NCBI RefSeq assembly: GCF_001427225.1
Contig: NZ_LMFH01000008.1
Span: 248,001 to 312,000 of the forward strand
Direction of reading: 5' to 3'
Length of the DNA stretch: 64,000 nucleotides
DNA from: Lysobacter sp. Root494
Lineage (GTDB): Bacteria; Pseudomonadota; Gammaproteobacteria; Xanthomonadales; Xanthomonadaceae
Each line of letters starts with the position of its first letter. The first letter of the stretch is position 1. The notes beneath the pieces were generated by a model that was not told where the DNA came from, ran no database searches, and saw only the letters and a program-made list of their open reading frames with translations. This document shows positions 8,394-17,442 of this stretch, one piece after another. The position numbers were made by a program, and so were the translations under genes.

Positions 8394-9680
8394 TTAAAGG
8401 CGGAAAACGTTGGGGGCATCCGGCATCACGCCCTTGACGTCGAACACGATGCCTCCTGGCTTGAGCAGGTCACGCACTTCGAACTCGGCTTCACTACCAA
8501 CGAACTCGCGATGCGCCACCGCGAGGACGATCGCGTCGTAGCTACCGGCTTTCGGGGGTGGAGAGAGTTCGACGCCATACTCATGACGGGCTTCGCCGGC
8601 GTCGACCCATGGGTCGTAGACTTCAAGTTGCGCATTGGTCGTCGCGAGGTGCTGAAGCAGGTCGACGACCTTGGTGTTGCGCACGTCCGGGCAGTTTTCC
8701 TTGAAGGCGAGCCCCAGGACAAGGATGCGCGAATCCACGATGTTCAGGCGTGCGCGTGCCATCAGCCGCATGACCTGGTTGGCAACGTAAGGTGCCATTT
8801 CGTCGTTGATTCGGCGCGCGGCCAGAATCAACTCCGGGTTATAGCCGAGCATCGTCGCCTTGTGCGCGAGGTAGTAGGGATCGACGCCGATGCAGTGACC
8901 GCCCACCAGGCCCGGAGAGAAAGGCATGAAGTTCCACTTGGTCCGCGCGGCGGCGAGAACTTCGTGGGTGTCGATGCCGATGCGGTTGAAAATGCAGGCC
9001 AATTCGTTCATCAGCGCGATGTTGACGTCGCGCTGTGTATTTTCGATCACCTTGGCGGCTTCTGCGACGCGGATAGAACTCGCCTTGTGGGTGCCGGCCT
9101 CGATGATCGACGCGTACAGCCCATCCACGAAATCGGCCACTTCAGGCGTCGAACCAGACGTGACTTTGGTGATTTTGGTGACCGTGCGCAGCTTGTCGCC
9201 AGGATTGATGCGTTCCGGGCTGTAGCCGCAATAGAAATCCTGGTTGTAGCGCAGGCCGGAGACTCGCTCGAGCACGGGCACGCACACCTCTTCGGTAACG
9301 CCGGGGTATACGGTCGATTCGTAGATGACGATGTCGCCCTTTTTCAGCACGGAGCCGATCGCGGCGCTGGACTTGAGCAACGGGTCGAAATCCGGCCGGC
9401 GCGCGGCGTCGATCGGCGTGGGCACCGTGATGATGAATACGTTGCAGGCTCGCAACGCCTCGAGTTCATTGGTGAAGGCGAGTTTCGTCGCATCCGCAAG
9501 GTCAGCTGCAGGCACTTCCAGTGTGCGGTCATGGCCCTCTCGGAGTTCAGCGACACGTTCGAGATTGATGTCGTACCCCAGCACGTCCATCCGGCGACCG
9601 AAGGCCACTGCCAGCGGCAAGCCGACATAACCCAGTCCGACGATGGCCAATCGACCCTGCGCGTTCGTTGCTGAAAACAT
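8394..9680 (-). CDS. tviB: UDP-N-acetylhexosamine 6-dehydrogenase (TviB/WbpO type)
   Basis: Oxidises C6 of a UDP-HexNAc to the uronic acid with two NAD. The 428-residue protein has the Rossmann start LAIVGLGYVGLPLA, TVPTP at 86-89, ESTVYPGVTEE, GYSPERINPGD, the ENTQRDVNIALMNE helix and the catalytic-cysteine loop GGHCIGVDPYY (Cys263). The C-terminal domain has GLAFKENCPDVRN. The start at 9680 places the glycine loop at residue 15 and gives the usual length; an open frame continues far upstream into the next gene but is not credible. With WecB present, UDP-ManNAcA is a likely product; UDP-GlcNAcA or UDP-GalNAcA cannot be excluded from sequence. Confidence 0.92.
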   Translation of the reverse strand: MFSATNAQGRLAIVGLGYVGLPLAVAFGRRMDVLGYDINLERVAELREGHDRTLEVPAADLADATKLAFTNELEALRACNVFIITVPTPIDAARRPDFDPLLKSSAAIGSVLKKGDIVIYESTVYPGVTEEVCVPVLERVSGLRYNQDFYCGYSPERINPGDKLRTVTKITKVTSGSTPEVADFVDGLYASIIEAGTHKASSIRVAEAAKVIENTQRDVNIALMNELACIFNRIGIDTHEVLAAARTKWNFMPFSPGLVGGHCIGVDPYYLAHKATMLGYNPELILAARRINDEMAPYVANQVMRLMARARLNIVDSRILVLGLAFKENCPDVRNTKVVDLLQHLATTNAQLEVYDPWVDAGEARHEYGVELSPPPKAGSYDAIVLAVAHREFVGSEAEFEVRDLLKPGGIVFDVKGVMPDAPNVFRL

Positions 9681-9721
9681 TATCCATTCCCGTAGATTCT
9701 TGACTTGATGGCCACCGTGGT

Positions 9722-12202
9722 TCATTCGCCGAAAAGTCGGCAAATCTCGTCGCGGTAACCGATGGTTCCTGCACGCTCCTCGACCAGCGCACTTCCGTGC
9801 GCACGGAGCTCGGACTTGCGATGGGGGTCCGTCTGGAGGGTGCGGATGATAGCAGCGGCACCCGCTGCCTCTGCATAGACGGCAGAGGGCCCGAATTCTA
9901 ACCGCCAGGATGGGTCGAGCACCGGAATACAGCCGGCCGCCATGGCTTGTAGCGTACCGAGGGGGTATCGCGGACATTCCCCTCGGGGGGTCAGGTCGAC
10001 CCAGACGTCCAGCAACCCCAGGAAGGTTGCCTTGTCCCGACATACCGCGCCGTAGCTTCGCCAGCCCATCGGCAGTGCCGGCATAGCCGCGATCCCTTGC
10101 GGATCATGCATCCAGGTCCGCATTTCGTGCAGCTGTGCGCCATCGTAGTGCCGGAGTTGGGCGGCGGCGGGGAAACGCGCATCCAATTCCATTCCGCACA
10201 CCAGGCGCCCGTTCTCCAGGCGTGCGGGCATCTGCCAGTGGCCGCGTGCCAAGACGTGCGGCCAGCGTCGGACCATCTGCCGGCGTCTGTCCACAATGGG
10301 ACCTATCTGCTCGGCAGCAACCGCGTCCCGCGCGATCCAGCACGGGTCGACTCCGAAAATCCTTTGGGATGCCTCTTCGCACAGCTCTGGCCTGTACCCT
10401 GTGCGGCCATCGGTAGCGATGGGCCCATTGGACGCCAGAAGGACCACGCGCCGCGCCCTCAGAGGTGCGCGATGTTGGGTCAGGAACGGCAACAGGTCCG
10501 GCTCGAGCACCACCAGCGTATCAACTTCAACGGGATTTCCGAGTTCGATCTCTTCGATGGTGCCCGCCAACAATGCGCGCTCGACCTGCCAGGCATAGGC
10601 GTCGACCGCCGCGGATGACAGGCGCAAAAATGAATCGGCCTGTATCACCGCTACCGGCCCCGCGAGTGCGAGAACGGCTATCTCATCCATGGCCAGCGCC
10701 GCCAGCGGCGACGATCGCCGGAAATCACCAAGGAAGGCGAAATCGAACTTATGACGCGCGCCGCTGCCATCGATGCGGAAACGACGCGGCAAGGGAAATT
10801 TACGCGCAGACGACTGCTCGGGGATGCGCAGATCCGAAGTTCTGCCATGCCAACCCTCGAAGTTGCGTCGATATGCCGCGCGCGCTGGATGACGCCAGCC
10901 GGGTCTGAATTCGCTCCTCGACAGCGAATCGGGGCTGAGCCGTATCAGCGAAAGTATCGAGTTGACCGTCACGCAGGCTTGCTCGCCGAACACTTTTCTC
11001 AGTCGCGTCGAGTATTCGCTGTCAGCGCCTTTGCGCGATGGATCGTAATAGCCCAACGTCGAACGGACGGCGCCGGTCGCGAACAACAGAGAAGATTCGT
11101 TGGTGCGATACGCGGCGACTCCCGGGAAATTGAACTGCAGGCGATCGTCGACGCGAATGCCGATGCATTGACTTGCAACGGTGCCTGGTGCCCGTTCGAT
11201 GGCACGTACCTGCGCCTCGATCCGGCGTGGGTGCGCCCAGTCGTCCGAGTCATGCACAGTGAAATACGCGCCACGCGCCTCCGCCAGGCCGCGATTGCGC
11301 GCGACATAGGTGCCCGCGTTCCGTTCTTGCCTGATGAGGCGTATCCGCGAATCGAGCGCTTCGATCTTGCCGAGTACCGGCTCATATTCCGGCGGCGACG
11401 CATCGTCGATCAGCAATACCTCGAGGTTGCCCCAACTTTGCGCGAGGATCGAGCGCACCGCGGTTTCCAGGGTGTGATCGGGCCGCCAGCTGCTGATCAT
11501 CACCGTCACCAGCGGTCCGTCGACCGATGCCGCAGGCACGTTGCAGCCGATCCGATCGAAGGGCTGCAAGCTGGTGTCGTTGCTCAGGAAAAGCTCATCG
11601 GCACCGCTTTCCACAACCAGTTCGTTGAGCCGCGCCAGCCAGCGTTCCATGGACCGGTCCGGGCTCTCCCCGAACGGGTTGGCCAGATCGCACATGACAT
11701 AGCGGCGATCGACATGGTTTTTCGGAAGCATTTGCGCGATCGATGCCGCCGAATCGAAATCGTGGACGGCGATTGCGAGTTGTGCGGCCAGCACGAGATG
11801 TCTTCGCGGGATCGCCGCCTGGCCGTGCACCCTCGCCATCGCTGAATAGATCACATGCGCGGCGTCGGCATCGCCGGGGTACACGGCCTGGAGGGCGATG
11901 ACGCGCGCCAATCGCGCCAGCGCGCGTGGATCGAGGCTTCGCCAGACGCGGCGGGCATCCTCGTTCACGGAGACCTCCGAAGCGAGCGACAGGATGGTCT
12001 CCAGCCCAAGCTGTTGGCCGGAAGCATGCCATGCGATCAGCTCGCGCGCGGGCACCGAGCGGGCGCGCAGCGCCGTCATTTCGAAAGCCACGAGCTCGCG
12101 ATCGGACTTCAGGCGCGCCAGATAATCGCGCACGTAGTAGGGCGCGACCGGGCGTCGTTCCAAGCCGTCGCTCGGCACTGGCCGCGCAACCAACCCGGTC
12201 AC
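9722..12202 (-). CDS. Two-domain glycosyltransferase: GT2 (GT-A) followed by a GT-B-like domain
   Basis: An 826-residue cytoplasmic enzyme. Residues 1-225 are helical with no motif I recognise. Residues 231-420 are a GT2 domain: VTVMISSWRPDHTLETAV, LLIDDASP, the RNAGTYVARNRGL block and the metal-binding-type DSDD at 318-321. The C-terminal third ends in a GT-B-like donor-site pattern: YPLGTLQAMAAGCIPVLD followed by an acidic helix. It starts with GTG behind a G-rich stretch. Two transferase folds in one chain suggest it adds two sugars in turn, as in other polymerising O-antigen enzymes, but acceptor and donor are not visible from sequence. Confidence 0.85.
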   Translation of the reverse strand: MTGLVARPVPSDGLERRPVAPYYVRDYLARLKSDRELVAFEMTALRARSVPARELIAWHASGQQLGLETILSLASEVSVNEDARRVWRSLDPRALARLARVIALQAVYPGDADAAHVIYSAMARVHGQAAIPRRHLVLAAQLAIAVHDFDSAASIAQMLPKNHVDRRYVMCDLANPFGESPDRSMERWLARLNELVVESGADELFLSNDTSLQPFDRIGCNVPAASVDGPLVTVMISSWRPDHTLETAVRSILAQSWGNLEVLLIDDASPPEYEPVLGKIEALDSRIRLIRQERNAGTYVARNRGLAEARGAYFTVHDSDDWAHPRRIEAQVRAIERAPGTVASQCIGIRVDDRLQFNFPGVAAYRTNESSLLFATGAVRSTLGYYDPSRKGADSEYSTRLRKVFGEQACVTVNSILSLIRLSPDSLSRSEFRPGWRHPARAAYRRNFEGWHGRTSDLRIPEQSSARKFPLPRRFRIDGSGARHKFDFAFLGDFRRSSPLAALAMDEIAVLALAGPVAVIQADSFLRLSSAAVDAYAWQVERALLAGTIEEIELGNPVEVDTLVVLEPDLLPFLTQHRAPLRARRVVLLASNGPIATDGRTGYRPELCEEASQRIFGVDPCWIARDAVAAEQIGPIVDRRRQMVRRWPHVLARGHWQMPARLENGRLVCGMELDARFPAAAQLRHYDGAQLHEMRTWMHDPQGIAAMPALPMGWRSYGAVCRDKATFLGLLDVWVDLTPRGECPRYPLGTLQAMAAGCIPVLDPSWRLEFGPSAVYAEAAGAAAIIRTLQTDPHRKSELRAHGSALVEERAGTIGYRDEICRLFGE

Positions 12203-12242
12203 ACCGCCCCCGTGGGATCAGCCGTCAGGGCGCGTGGCCGCT

Positions 12243-13799
12243 TCATGCGGTTTTCCTGTCGCCGGCCGCCTGCGAAGCCGCACCGACTTCACGGCTGAAG
12301 ACAAGCGTTGTCGTCCGGGAGCCCAACGGCTCGCCCTCGGCGAGGCCGGGAAACGCGTCCCGCCACAGCTTCATCATCTTCTTCTCGTCGGGACGCAAGG
12401 CGTCATCGACCACGACCACGGCGCCGTCGGCGAGGGACGACTGCAACTTGGGAATCGCGGGGAATCGAGCCATTTCTCCGGTCCCTGCCGGGGGGCCGTC
12501 GACGATCAGCAGATCGATGGGCGCGTCCATCGTGCCCGCGTTGATGTCGTACCAGGGATAGCTGACACCGCCAATGTCAGTCGCGGCGAGTGGTGCGCAC
12601 CGGACTTCGCCCCACGCGTCGAGCCCGTGGTCGCGCAGCGCCGTCGCGGTGAGGGCAGCGTAGTGCTCCAGGTGATCGTAGGACACGATGCGTCCGCCGC
12701 CTGCCGCACGCAGCGCCATCGCCAGCCATAGCGTCGAAGTACCGCTGCCGAGCTCGACGATGCACCGGGGCTTCCGCTCGATGACCATCCTGACCAGCGT
12801 CAACATTGCTTCGGGGTCCATCGCCCAGCCGCCGAGCAACGGCATCGGCGTTTCGATGTTGAGCAACTGCCGCAACTGCATCAGCGCCTCGATCTCGCGC
12901 ACCACCTCGGATTTGAGCCACTGCAGTGCCGGGCGCGACAGGCTACGCAACTTCTTTTCGTCGCGGAGGAAAGCCTGCACCGCAAGCCGGTCGTTCCCGT
13001 AGGCGGATTCGAGCTCTCGCACCGCGGTGTTCACCTGCATCACCGTCGCGATGACGCTGTCGCCGATCGCACGCTGCGCGTTCGTTGCCTCGAGCTGGCG
13101 CTCAAGGCCGTTTGCGATGTCGGACGTAGCGGCCTGCTGGCGTGCAATGGCTTCGTGCAGTTCCGCGCCCAGGGCATCAAACCTGCCTTCGCGCGAATCG
13201 AGATCGCTGCGGATATCGCGATAGACGCGCAACGACACATCATTTCCATCCAGTATCAACCTGCGCAGCTCATCCTGCTCGGACAACGCACGCGCCAGTT
13301 CCGCCTTGAGCTCCTGGTGTTGTTCGCGCAGCCGGGAGATGGACGCCTCCAGCGCCGCCGTCAGCGCTGCGCCATGCGCCGACTGCACCTTGGCGACGTT
13401 GATCATTTCCTCGAGCAGCGTCGCACGTTCCCGTCCAGCTTGTGCCATGCCTGCCTGCAGTGCCCTGCGGTCGCTCGCTGCCTCGTTGCGCAGCCGGGTG
13501 AATTCGGCGCGCTGGGCACCCGCCTGTTCCGCCAGCTGTTTGCGCAGCATTGCCGGAAAATTCTCCTGAAAAGACAGCATCCGGCTCGCGTCCTGGCGGG
13601 TCGACGCGGCAAGCTGCATCACCACCATCACGCGCTGGATGAGCGCGGCCAGCAATCCAAATCCGAGCAGGCCCCACATCACGATGCCGGCCCACGACCA
13701 CGGGGCAGTGCCACCTATGGTACCCAGCGCGATCAACACCAATCCGGCCAAGCCTAGCGCCAGTCCCGCCAAGCGTCGCAACGTCATCAACTTCCTCAT
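12243..13799 (-). CDS. Membrane-anchored coiled-coil class I methyltransferase
   Basis: A 518-residue protein from the ATG at 13799, which has GGAG eight bases upstream (a GTG nine bases earlier lacks this spacing). Two hydrophobic helices (about 8-29 and 34-54) form a hairpin anchor. A long heptad-rich charged region (about 60-285) predicts an extended coiled coil. Residues 345-500 are a SAM methyltransferase: VELGSGTSTLWLA (motif I, 349-361), VSYDH, LLIVDGPPAGTG and AVVVVDDA. It sits between two glycosyltransferase genes. The layout, anchor plus coiled coil plus methyltransferase, recalls WbdD-type chain-terminating rulers, though in a different domain order and with no kinase domain visible. 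Confidence 0.85.
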   Translation of the reverse strand: MRKLMTLRRLAGLALGLAGLVLIALGTIGGTAPWSWAGIVMWGLLGFGLLAALIQRVMVVMQLAASTRQDASRMLSFQENFPAMLRKQLAEQAGAQRAEFTRLRNEAASDRRALQAGMAQAGRERATLLEEMINVAKVQSAHGAALTAALEASISRLREQHQELKAELARALSEQDELRRLILDGNDVSLRVYRDIRSDLDSREGRFDALGAELHEAIARQQAATSDIANGLERQLEATNAQRAIGDSVIATVMQVNTAVRELESAYGNDRLAVQAFLRDEKKLRSLSRPALQWLKSEVVREIEALMQLRQLLNIETPMPLLGGWAMDPEAMLTLVRMVIERKPRCIVELGSGTSTLWLAMALRAAGGGRIVSYDHLEHYAALTATALRDHGLDAWGEVRCAPLAATDIGGVSYPWYDINAGTMDAPIDLLIVDGPPAGTGEMARFPAIPKLQSSLADGAVVVVDDALRPDEKKMMKLWRDAFPGLAEGEPLGSRTTTLVFSREVGAASQAAGDRKTA

Positions 13800-13884
13800 T
13801 GGTACCACTCCAGTTGAATGGAAGGCCGGCGCGCCCCGCAGGCAGCCAGCCGATGCAGCTACATTCCGGATACGGCGTTCCGGA

Positions 13885-16650
13885 TCATGGCCGTGGGGCG
13901 TCCTCGGCTATCCCCAATCGCGGCAGCAACATCGCATAGGCCGTCCCGAGCTTGCGGCGTTTTCCGGCCATGCTGGCGGCCAGCTCCTTGCTGAGCTCTT
14001 CCTTCCAGGGCGCCAGCTCGCGCACCAATGCGGTCTGCATCTCGTCGCTTTTGCGGAACTCGCGAAACAGCGTGGTTTCCTCTGTGCCGATGGGCAGCAG
14101 CCACTGGCCCTCGCGCGCAACGGCAACGAATGGGATGCGCATGCGCCTTGCCTGCATCGCCAACCAGACGTCCGCCATACCCGTGGTTTTGAACCAGTCC
14201 AGCTGCGGTCGCCATAGATCGGTATGGAACGCCACCGTCCCTGTACCAAGCTGGTTGACCACGGTATCGACTTCGAGCGCTTCCTCGAAGTGCAGCAAGG
14301 TCCGTCCCTTGAAGAAGCTTCGGATCGGCTTTGCGTACACCGTGCCGTGCAGGCCGACCACGGCCTTGCGCTCGTAGAACTCGATCTTCCTGATCATCGC
14401 CTGCACGTAGTCCGGCGGATAGGCGAGATCGTCATCGACCGTGAAGCAATAGCCCCTGGGAAGATCCTTGGGGAAGTAAAACTTGCCGTTGTCGCGCAGG
14501 TCTTCCTTACCCAGCACCGTCGTGATCCGCGAGTGACGCAGGAAGTCAGGCACCGCGGTGTAGTTATTGAGGTAGACCTGGATCTGGTCGACCTGTGGCA
14601 GAAGCGCAGCCACCACCGCGCGTAGTTTTTCCTCGCGCGGCGGGTACGTCGCCAGGCACGCTGTGATGCGGTTGCCATCGTAACGACCGCCGTCCACCAC
14701 CAGCCTTCCGAACACGGGAAAAGGACGTCGGACCACCGGGAAGGGCATGTAGGGGCGAAGGTTCTTCTCCCCCAAATACTTGTGCCAGCGGTCACACATC
14801 GCCGCATAGTGCCTGCGCTGCGGCGACAGGAAGCTCTGCGTCGAATTGCGTTGCTGCACGAAATTGATGGCATTGGCCGGGTCACGCGTAAGCGAACCAT
14901 CCCGCAGCAGGGCGATGTACAGCACATCCTTGACGTTGGTTTGTGCCTGCGTTCCGTAGGTGATTCGCACGCGACGCAGGAACTCGTCATCGGCCGAGGT
15001 GCGGATCGTGTCGAAATATCCGATCTCCTCGAACACCTTTCGCTTCACCATCTGGCTGATATAGGCGACGCGTTCGGCGACGCCATTTATCAGGATGACC
15101 TGCCCGGATTCGTCCTTGCGCACGTGGTTGCAGGTGCTGACGGCGAATCCCGGCTGGTTGAGTGCCTTGAACTGCAATTCGAGGCGGCGAGGCTCGGAAA
15201 TGTCGTCGCTGTCCATGAAGGTGACGACCGCACCACTCGACTGCGTGATGCCGAAGTTCTTGCAGAAGTAGGTGCCGCGGTTCTCGCCGAAGCAGTACAG
15301 CTTGACGCGCGGGTCGAGCGCGCGAATGGCCTCGATCTTCGACCGCGTGCCGTCCGTACTGCAGTCGTCAACGACAATCAGTTCGAGATTGCGCCAGGTC
15401 TGGTCGAGGATGGAGCGTACGGCCGCCTCAACATAGGGTTCGGTGTTATACGTCGTCATCACTACCGTGATCAGCGGCTCGCCCGGATAGACGACGTCCG
15501 CGCCGGAAACGCCGCCCATCGGCCTGCACATGTACGGCACGCCGGCCAACGGTACCCGCTCCGGTGGAGGAAGCCGTTCCGGATCCGTGGTGACCGCGGT
15601 CGGAGCGGGAGTGACATGGGCGATGGGTGCCGCGGCGGCGGAGGCAAGCGTATCGGCGACTACCTTGCCTGGCGTTCGCGGGGGCGCGGGCTGCAAGCGC
15701 CGGACGACGCGCGCGATGGCGCCCAAGGTGCGGAAGATGCGTCCGTTCAGCAATGCCTCGTGCCGCTGCTCAGCCTGCGCCAAGCGCGCACGAAGTTCCG
15801 CCGCCAACTGCCGCAACTCATCGCGCTGTATTTCCAGTTGCTGGCGGGACCGCGCGTCGATCCGCGCAAGCTGTTCGCGCAAGTCGCGTAAGTCGGCCGA
15901 GACCGCCTCGTCAATGACGGGTGCAAGCTGCGGCATGAGCTGCGGTGCAGGCGCGGCCGGCGCCTTTTCGACCGGAGCATCCACAGGCGCCACGCGCACC
16001 GCTTCGACCTGCGGTGATTCGTGCAGTGCCGCAGGATCGCCCCCCCACGCAGGACAGCAGCGCAGGAATCGCGCAAGGCGGGCAACCTCCCGGCTGTCAC
16101 CCACCGGTGCCATCAGGAAGCACCGGCTTTCGTCCAGTGTGGCGAGCGCCGTATAGCGATGCGCGGACAGGCGCAGTGCCAGAGCGGCCGAAGCATCAGA
16201 GCCGAGCCCCGCACATACCAGTACTGCGCGATCGCGCACCAGCGTGGCGACCAGCGCCTCGATGGCGTCCGCGGGGACATTTTCGTCGATGCGCACGAGC
16301 CGCAGGCGTCCTGCGGGAATGGCGCTGGCGTGCTCGCGCAACGCGTCCACATCGATCACCGCAATCCGCTGCAACAAACCGTTGGCCTCGAGATTGCCTT
16401 GAAGGAGCGCCCCGTTCTGGTCCGCGGCCACGGCGGTTACCCGGCAACCAACGACGCCTGCGAAAAACACGGTGTCGCGCCCATAGCCCGGCGCGGCATC
16501 GATCACGACGTCATCCCTGGACAGGAACAATGCGAGATATTCGTGCAGATTGGCGCTCTCGCGGACATGTTCCCACGCGACCGGACAGGACAGACGAAAG
16601 CGCTTGGCGCCGTGGCGCATTTCGACCTGTTTCAGTTCTTCCCTATTCAT
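13885..16650 (-). CDS. Three-domain protein: FkbM-like methyltransferase, GT2 and second GT-A domain
   Basis: A 921-residue fusion. Residues 46-190 resemble an FkbM-type SAM methyltransferase (DVVIDAAPGYGRDTVFF, then LRLVRIDEN). A Pro/Ala spacer and a coiled coil (about 250-300) follow. Residues 393-600 are a GT2 domain with VVMTTYNTEPYVEAAV, VVDDCSTDG and DSDD at 480-483. Residues 660-860 look like another GT-A domain, with ITACLATYPPREEKL, FTVDDDLAYP (DDD 739-741) and a late tryptophan-rich WLAMQARRM segment. It probably transfers two sugars and may methylate one. A GAGAAAG stretch precedes the ATG. Substrates are not deducible. Confidence 0.85.
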   Translation of the reverse strand: MNREELKQVEMRHGAKRFRLSCPVAWEHVRESANLHEYLALFLSRDDVVIDAAPGYGRDTVFFAGVVGCRVTAVAADQNGALLQGNLEANGLLQRIAVIDVDALREHASAIPAGRLRLVRIDENVPADAIEALVATLVRDRAVLVCAGLGSDASAALALRLSAHRYTALATLDESRCFLMAPVGDSREVARLARFLRCCPAWGGDPAALHESPQVEAVRVAPVDAPVEKAPAAPAPQLMPQLAPVIDEAVSADLRDLREQLARIDARSRQQLEIQRDELRQLAAELRARLAQAEQRHEALLNGRIFRTLGAIARVVRRLQPAPPRTPGKVVADTLASAAAAPIAHVTPAPTAVTTDPERLPPPERVPLAGVPYMCRPMGGVSGADVVYPGEPLITVVMTTYNTEPYVEAAVRSILDQTWRNLELIVVDDCSTDGTRSKIEAIRALDPRVKLYCFGENRGTYFCKNFGITQSSGAVVTFMDSDDISEPRRLELQFKALNQPGFAVSTCNHVRKDESGQVILINGVAERVAYISQMVKRKVFEEIGYFDTIRTSADDEFLRRVRITYGTQAQTNVKDVLYIALLRDGSLTRDPANAINFVQQRNSTQSFLSPQRRHYAAMCDRWHKYLGEKNLRPYMPFPVVRRPFPVFGRLVVDGGRYDGNRITACLATYPPREEKLRAVVAALLPQVDQIQVYLNNYTAVPDFLRHSRITTVLGKEDLRDNGKFYFPKDLPRGYCFTVDDDLAYPPDYVQAMIRKIEFYERKAVVGLHGTVYAKPIRSFFKGRTLLHFEEALEVDTVVNQLGTGTVAFHTDLWRPQLDWFKTTGMADVWLAMQARRMRIPFVAVAREGQWLLPIGTEETTLFREFRKSDEMQTALVRELAPWKEELSKELAASMAGKRRKLGTAYAMLLPRLGIAEDAPRP

Positions 16651-16659
16651 TCATCTTTC

Positions 16660-17442
16660 TCATTTGCATGCTTGCGCCGCTGCATCCGCATCAAGCGGTG
16701 CGGATGAAGCGTCCGGGGTTTGCGCCATCCGCGCCATTTCGGCCAGCTGGCGACGGTACACCCGCTCGGCGTAATGGAACGGGGCAATCCCCCAGCAATG
16801 GTCCGCAGCCGCCGCAAACCCGTCCGGATAGTCGATGCCCGCACTGACTCCGCAGCGGCGCAGGTAGTCGTACATGTATGCCAGCAGTGAATTGTTCGAT
16901 TCGATCAGGGCCTGGTCGGGAAGCGGCGTGCCATCCTCGAGTTCGCGCGCCCAGAACGCGCGGTTCACCAGGATCCGGGAGGGCGGAACGATCTTCAGGA
17001 GTTGTCCCACTCCCCGCCTCCACGCCGCCATGTACTGCGGGCTACCGGGCACCAGAATCGGGCCGCCCCAGCCGCAAACCCGGGAAAATTCCTTTGATAG
17101 CGTAACGAGCGCCGGGATGCGATCGGAGCCGCCGAATCGCGCGAGGTTGAAGCGTTCATCGATCAGGTCGAGCAGCAGGAAATCAAACCCGCCCTTGCGC
17201 AGCGTCGCCGCCGCGCGTTTGCCGAGATCCATCTGGACCATGCGACGCTGGAACTTGCTCTCGATGGTGTCGGCTGCCTCGATCATGGAAGGAGGAGCGG
17301 GTGTTGCGATAAACGCGCTGGCCAAGGAAGTACGCGCAATGTACCCGACGAGCTCGAAACCATGGTCGGGCACGCGGAAGGCATCGCGCGACACGCAACT
17401 GCCAAGGATGAAGATGCGATTGAGCCGGTGTCCGCTGCTCAT
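16660..17442 (-). CDS. DUF6270-like protein (GSCVSRD opening)
   Basis: A 260-residue protein starting SSGHRLNRIFILGSCVSRDAF, the signature opening of DUF6270-like proteins, which are often found in polysaccharide loci and may have a GDSL/SGNH-like fold. FDFLLLDLIDERFNL, a PILVPGSP strand and a terminal DHCWGIAPFHY segment (with His) follow at spacings expected for such a fold. The ATG at 17442 overlaps the upstream gene's TGA (ATGA), which settles the start; a longer frame reading into the neighbour is discarded. The enzymatic activity is not established; acylation, deacylation or phospho-modification of the glycan are all possible. Confidence 0.75.
   Translation of the reverse strand: MSSGHRLNRIFILGSCVSRDAFRVPDHGFELVGYIARTSLASAFIATPAPPSMIEAADTIESKFQRRMVQMDLGKRAAATLRKGGFDFLLLDLIDERFNLARFGGSDRIPALVTLSKEFSRVCGWGGPILVPGSPQYMAAWRRGVGQLLKIVPPSRILVNRAFWARELEDGTPLPDQALIESNNSLLAYMYDYLRRCGVSAGIDYPDGFAAAADHCWGIAPFHYAERVYRRQLAEMARMAQTPDASSAPLDADAAAQACK

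Noticed and set aside
9681-10043. N-terminal extension of the dehydrogenase reading frame
   Set aside because: It would overlap the preceding glycosyltransferase by over 300 bases and adds residues before the universal Rossmann start.
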